Shown in pieces: positions 63,814-64,000 of a stretch of DNA of 64,000 nucleotides. Source of the DNA: Bradyrhizobium liaoningense. Lineage in GTDB: Bacteria; Pseudomonadota; Alphaproteobacteria; Rhizobiales; Xanthobacteraceae. The position numbers and the translations under genes were made by a program. The notes beneath the pieces are model-generated. The model was not told the DNA's origin. It did no database searches and was given only the letters and a program-made list of their open reading frames with translations. Where the stretch lies: NCBI RefSeq assembly GCF_018130825.1, contig NZ_JAFCJS010000003.1, forward strand, positions 620,001-684,000, read 5' to 3'. The first letter of the stretch is position 1, and the number at the start of each line of letters is the position of its first letter.

Positions 63814-64000
63814 TTATTTCGCCTGCTCGAGCTTGGACGCCTTGGCGCCATCATGCCACCAGATGTCGGGGGCACCGACGCCGTTGGCGTAACGCGGCAG
63901 CTTCTGGGGATGGCCGAACTGATCCCAATAAGCCAGCCGGTGCGTCTTGTTATACCATTGCGGCACCCAATAGCGGCCGGCGCGGAACAGGCGATCGAAG
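63814..64000 (-). CDS. yejA: Peptide ABC transporter substrate-binding protein, YejA type (C-terminal part)
   Basis: Only the last 61 residues lie in the window; the gene continues beyond the edge. The visible end contains RYWVPQWYNKTHRLAYWDQF and PDIWWHDGAKASKLEQAK, matching the C-terminal region of YejA-type SBP_bac_5 proteins, in which WW-Asp is typical. It is the periplasmic peptide binder of the importer and heads the yejABEF run. Confidence 0.88.
   Translation of the reverse strand, partial: FDRLFRAGRYWVPQWYNKTHRLAYWDQFGHPQKLPRYANGVGAPDIWWHDGAKASKLEQAK

Overview
The window reads as a chromosomal segment of a GC-rich alphaproteobacterium, most likely Bradyrhizobium or a close relative in the Nitrobacteraceae. 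This is inferred from gene content and protein style: a CtaG/CoxC/SURF1 oxidase block, a urt-urease block, a cpa/tad pilus locus with Flp pilin, GTG starts, and dispersed palindromic repeats. No plasmid, prophage, transposase, integrase, rRNA operon or CRISPR array was seen.

Layout. 1-2.6 kb: end of the cytochrome c oxidase assembly/subunit operon (CtaG, CoxC, DUF983, SURF1). 2.7-5.2 kb: an NTF2-like protein and a divergent histidine kinase/LuxR-type regulator pair. 5.2-5.7 kb: a gene-free stretch with a strong terminator and a possible stress-type promoter. 5.7-16.4 kb: threonine, lysine/DAP and arginine biosynthesis (thrC, dapE, dapD, argB) mixed with an M16 peptidase, an acetyltransferase, a HAD nucleotidase and small membrane or exported proteins. 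16.4-19.8 kb: engB, yidC, rnpA and rpmH, with a clear rpmH promoter. 20-25.7 kb: a sensor kinase, tRNA-Arg(ACG), a patch of small unknown genes, a TetR regulator and a CHASE-domain kinase.

26-38.3 kb: one long minus-strand run made of the urea ABC transporter (urtABCDE) and urease (ureDAB-C-EFG). It carries two extra genes: a small HD protein resembling alarmone hydrolases and an ABM-fold monooxygenase. A near-consensus sigma-54 promoter lies upstream of urtA, so the run is probably induced under nitrogen limitation. 38.7-41.2 kb: a DEAD-box helicase, an IF-1 paralogue with an Arg/Gly tail and a cold-shock protein, which together look like a cold-adaptation cassette.

41.2-54.3 kb: the Flp/Tad pilus locus. 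Two TadE-like pseudopilins and a stand-alone Pilus-N protein are on the minus strand. Flp pilin, a tiny membrane ORF, cpaA-F, tadB and tadC are on the plus strand, and a TadD-like TPR lipoprotein closes the locus. 54.3-59.8 kb: a metallophosphoesterase, an M17 aminopeptidase overlapping an NlpC/P60 hydrolase, and small unknown genes. 59.9-64 kb: a YejABEF-type peptide importer, with yejA cut by the window edge.

Several families of structured intergenic repeats (here called A to F) sit between genes and in places touch stop codons. Family A is the best supported, with two copies about 96% identical by eye. Gene starts were set from ribosome binding sites, stop/start overlaps and protein family N-termini, so several differ from the longest possible open frame.
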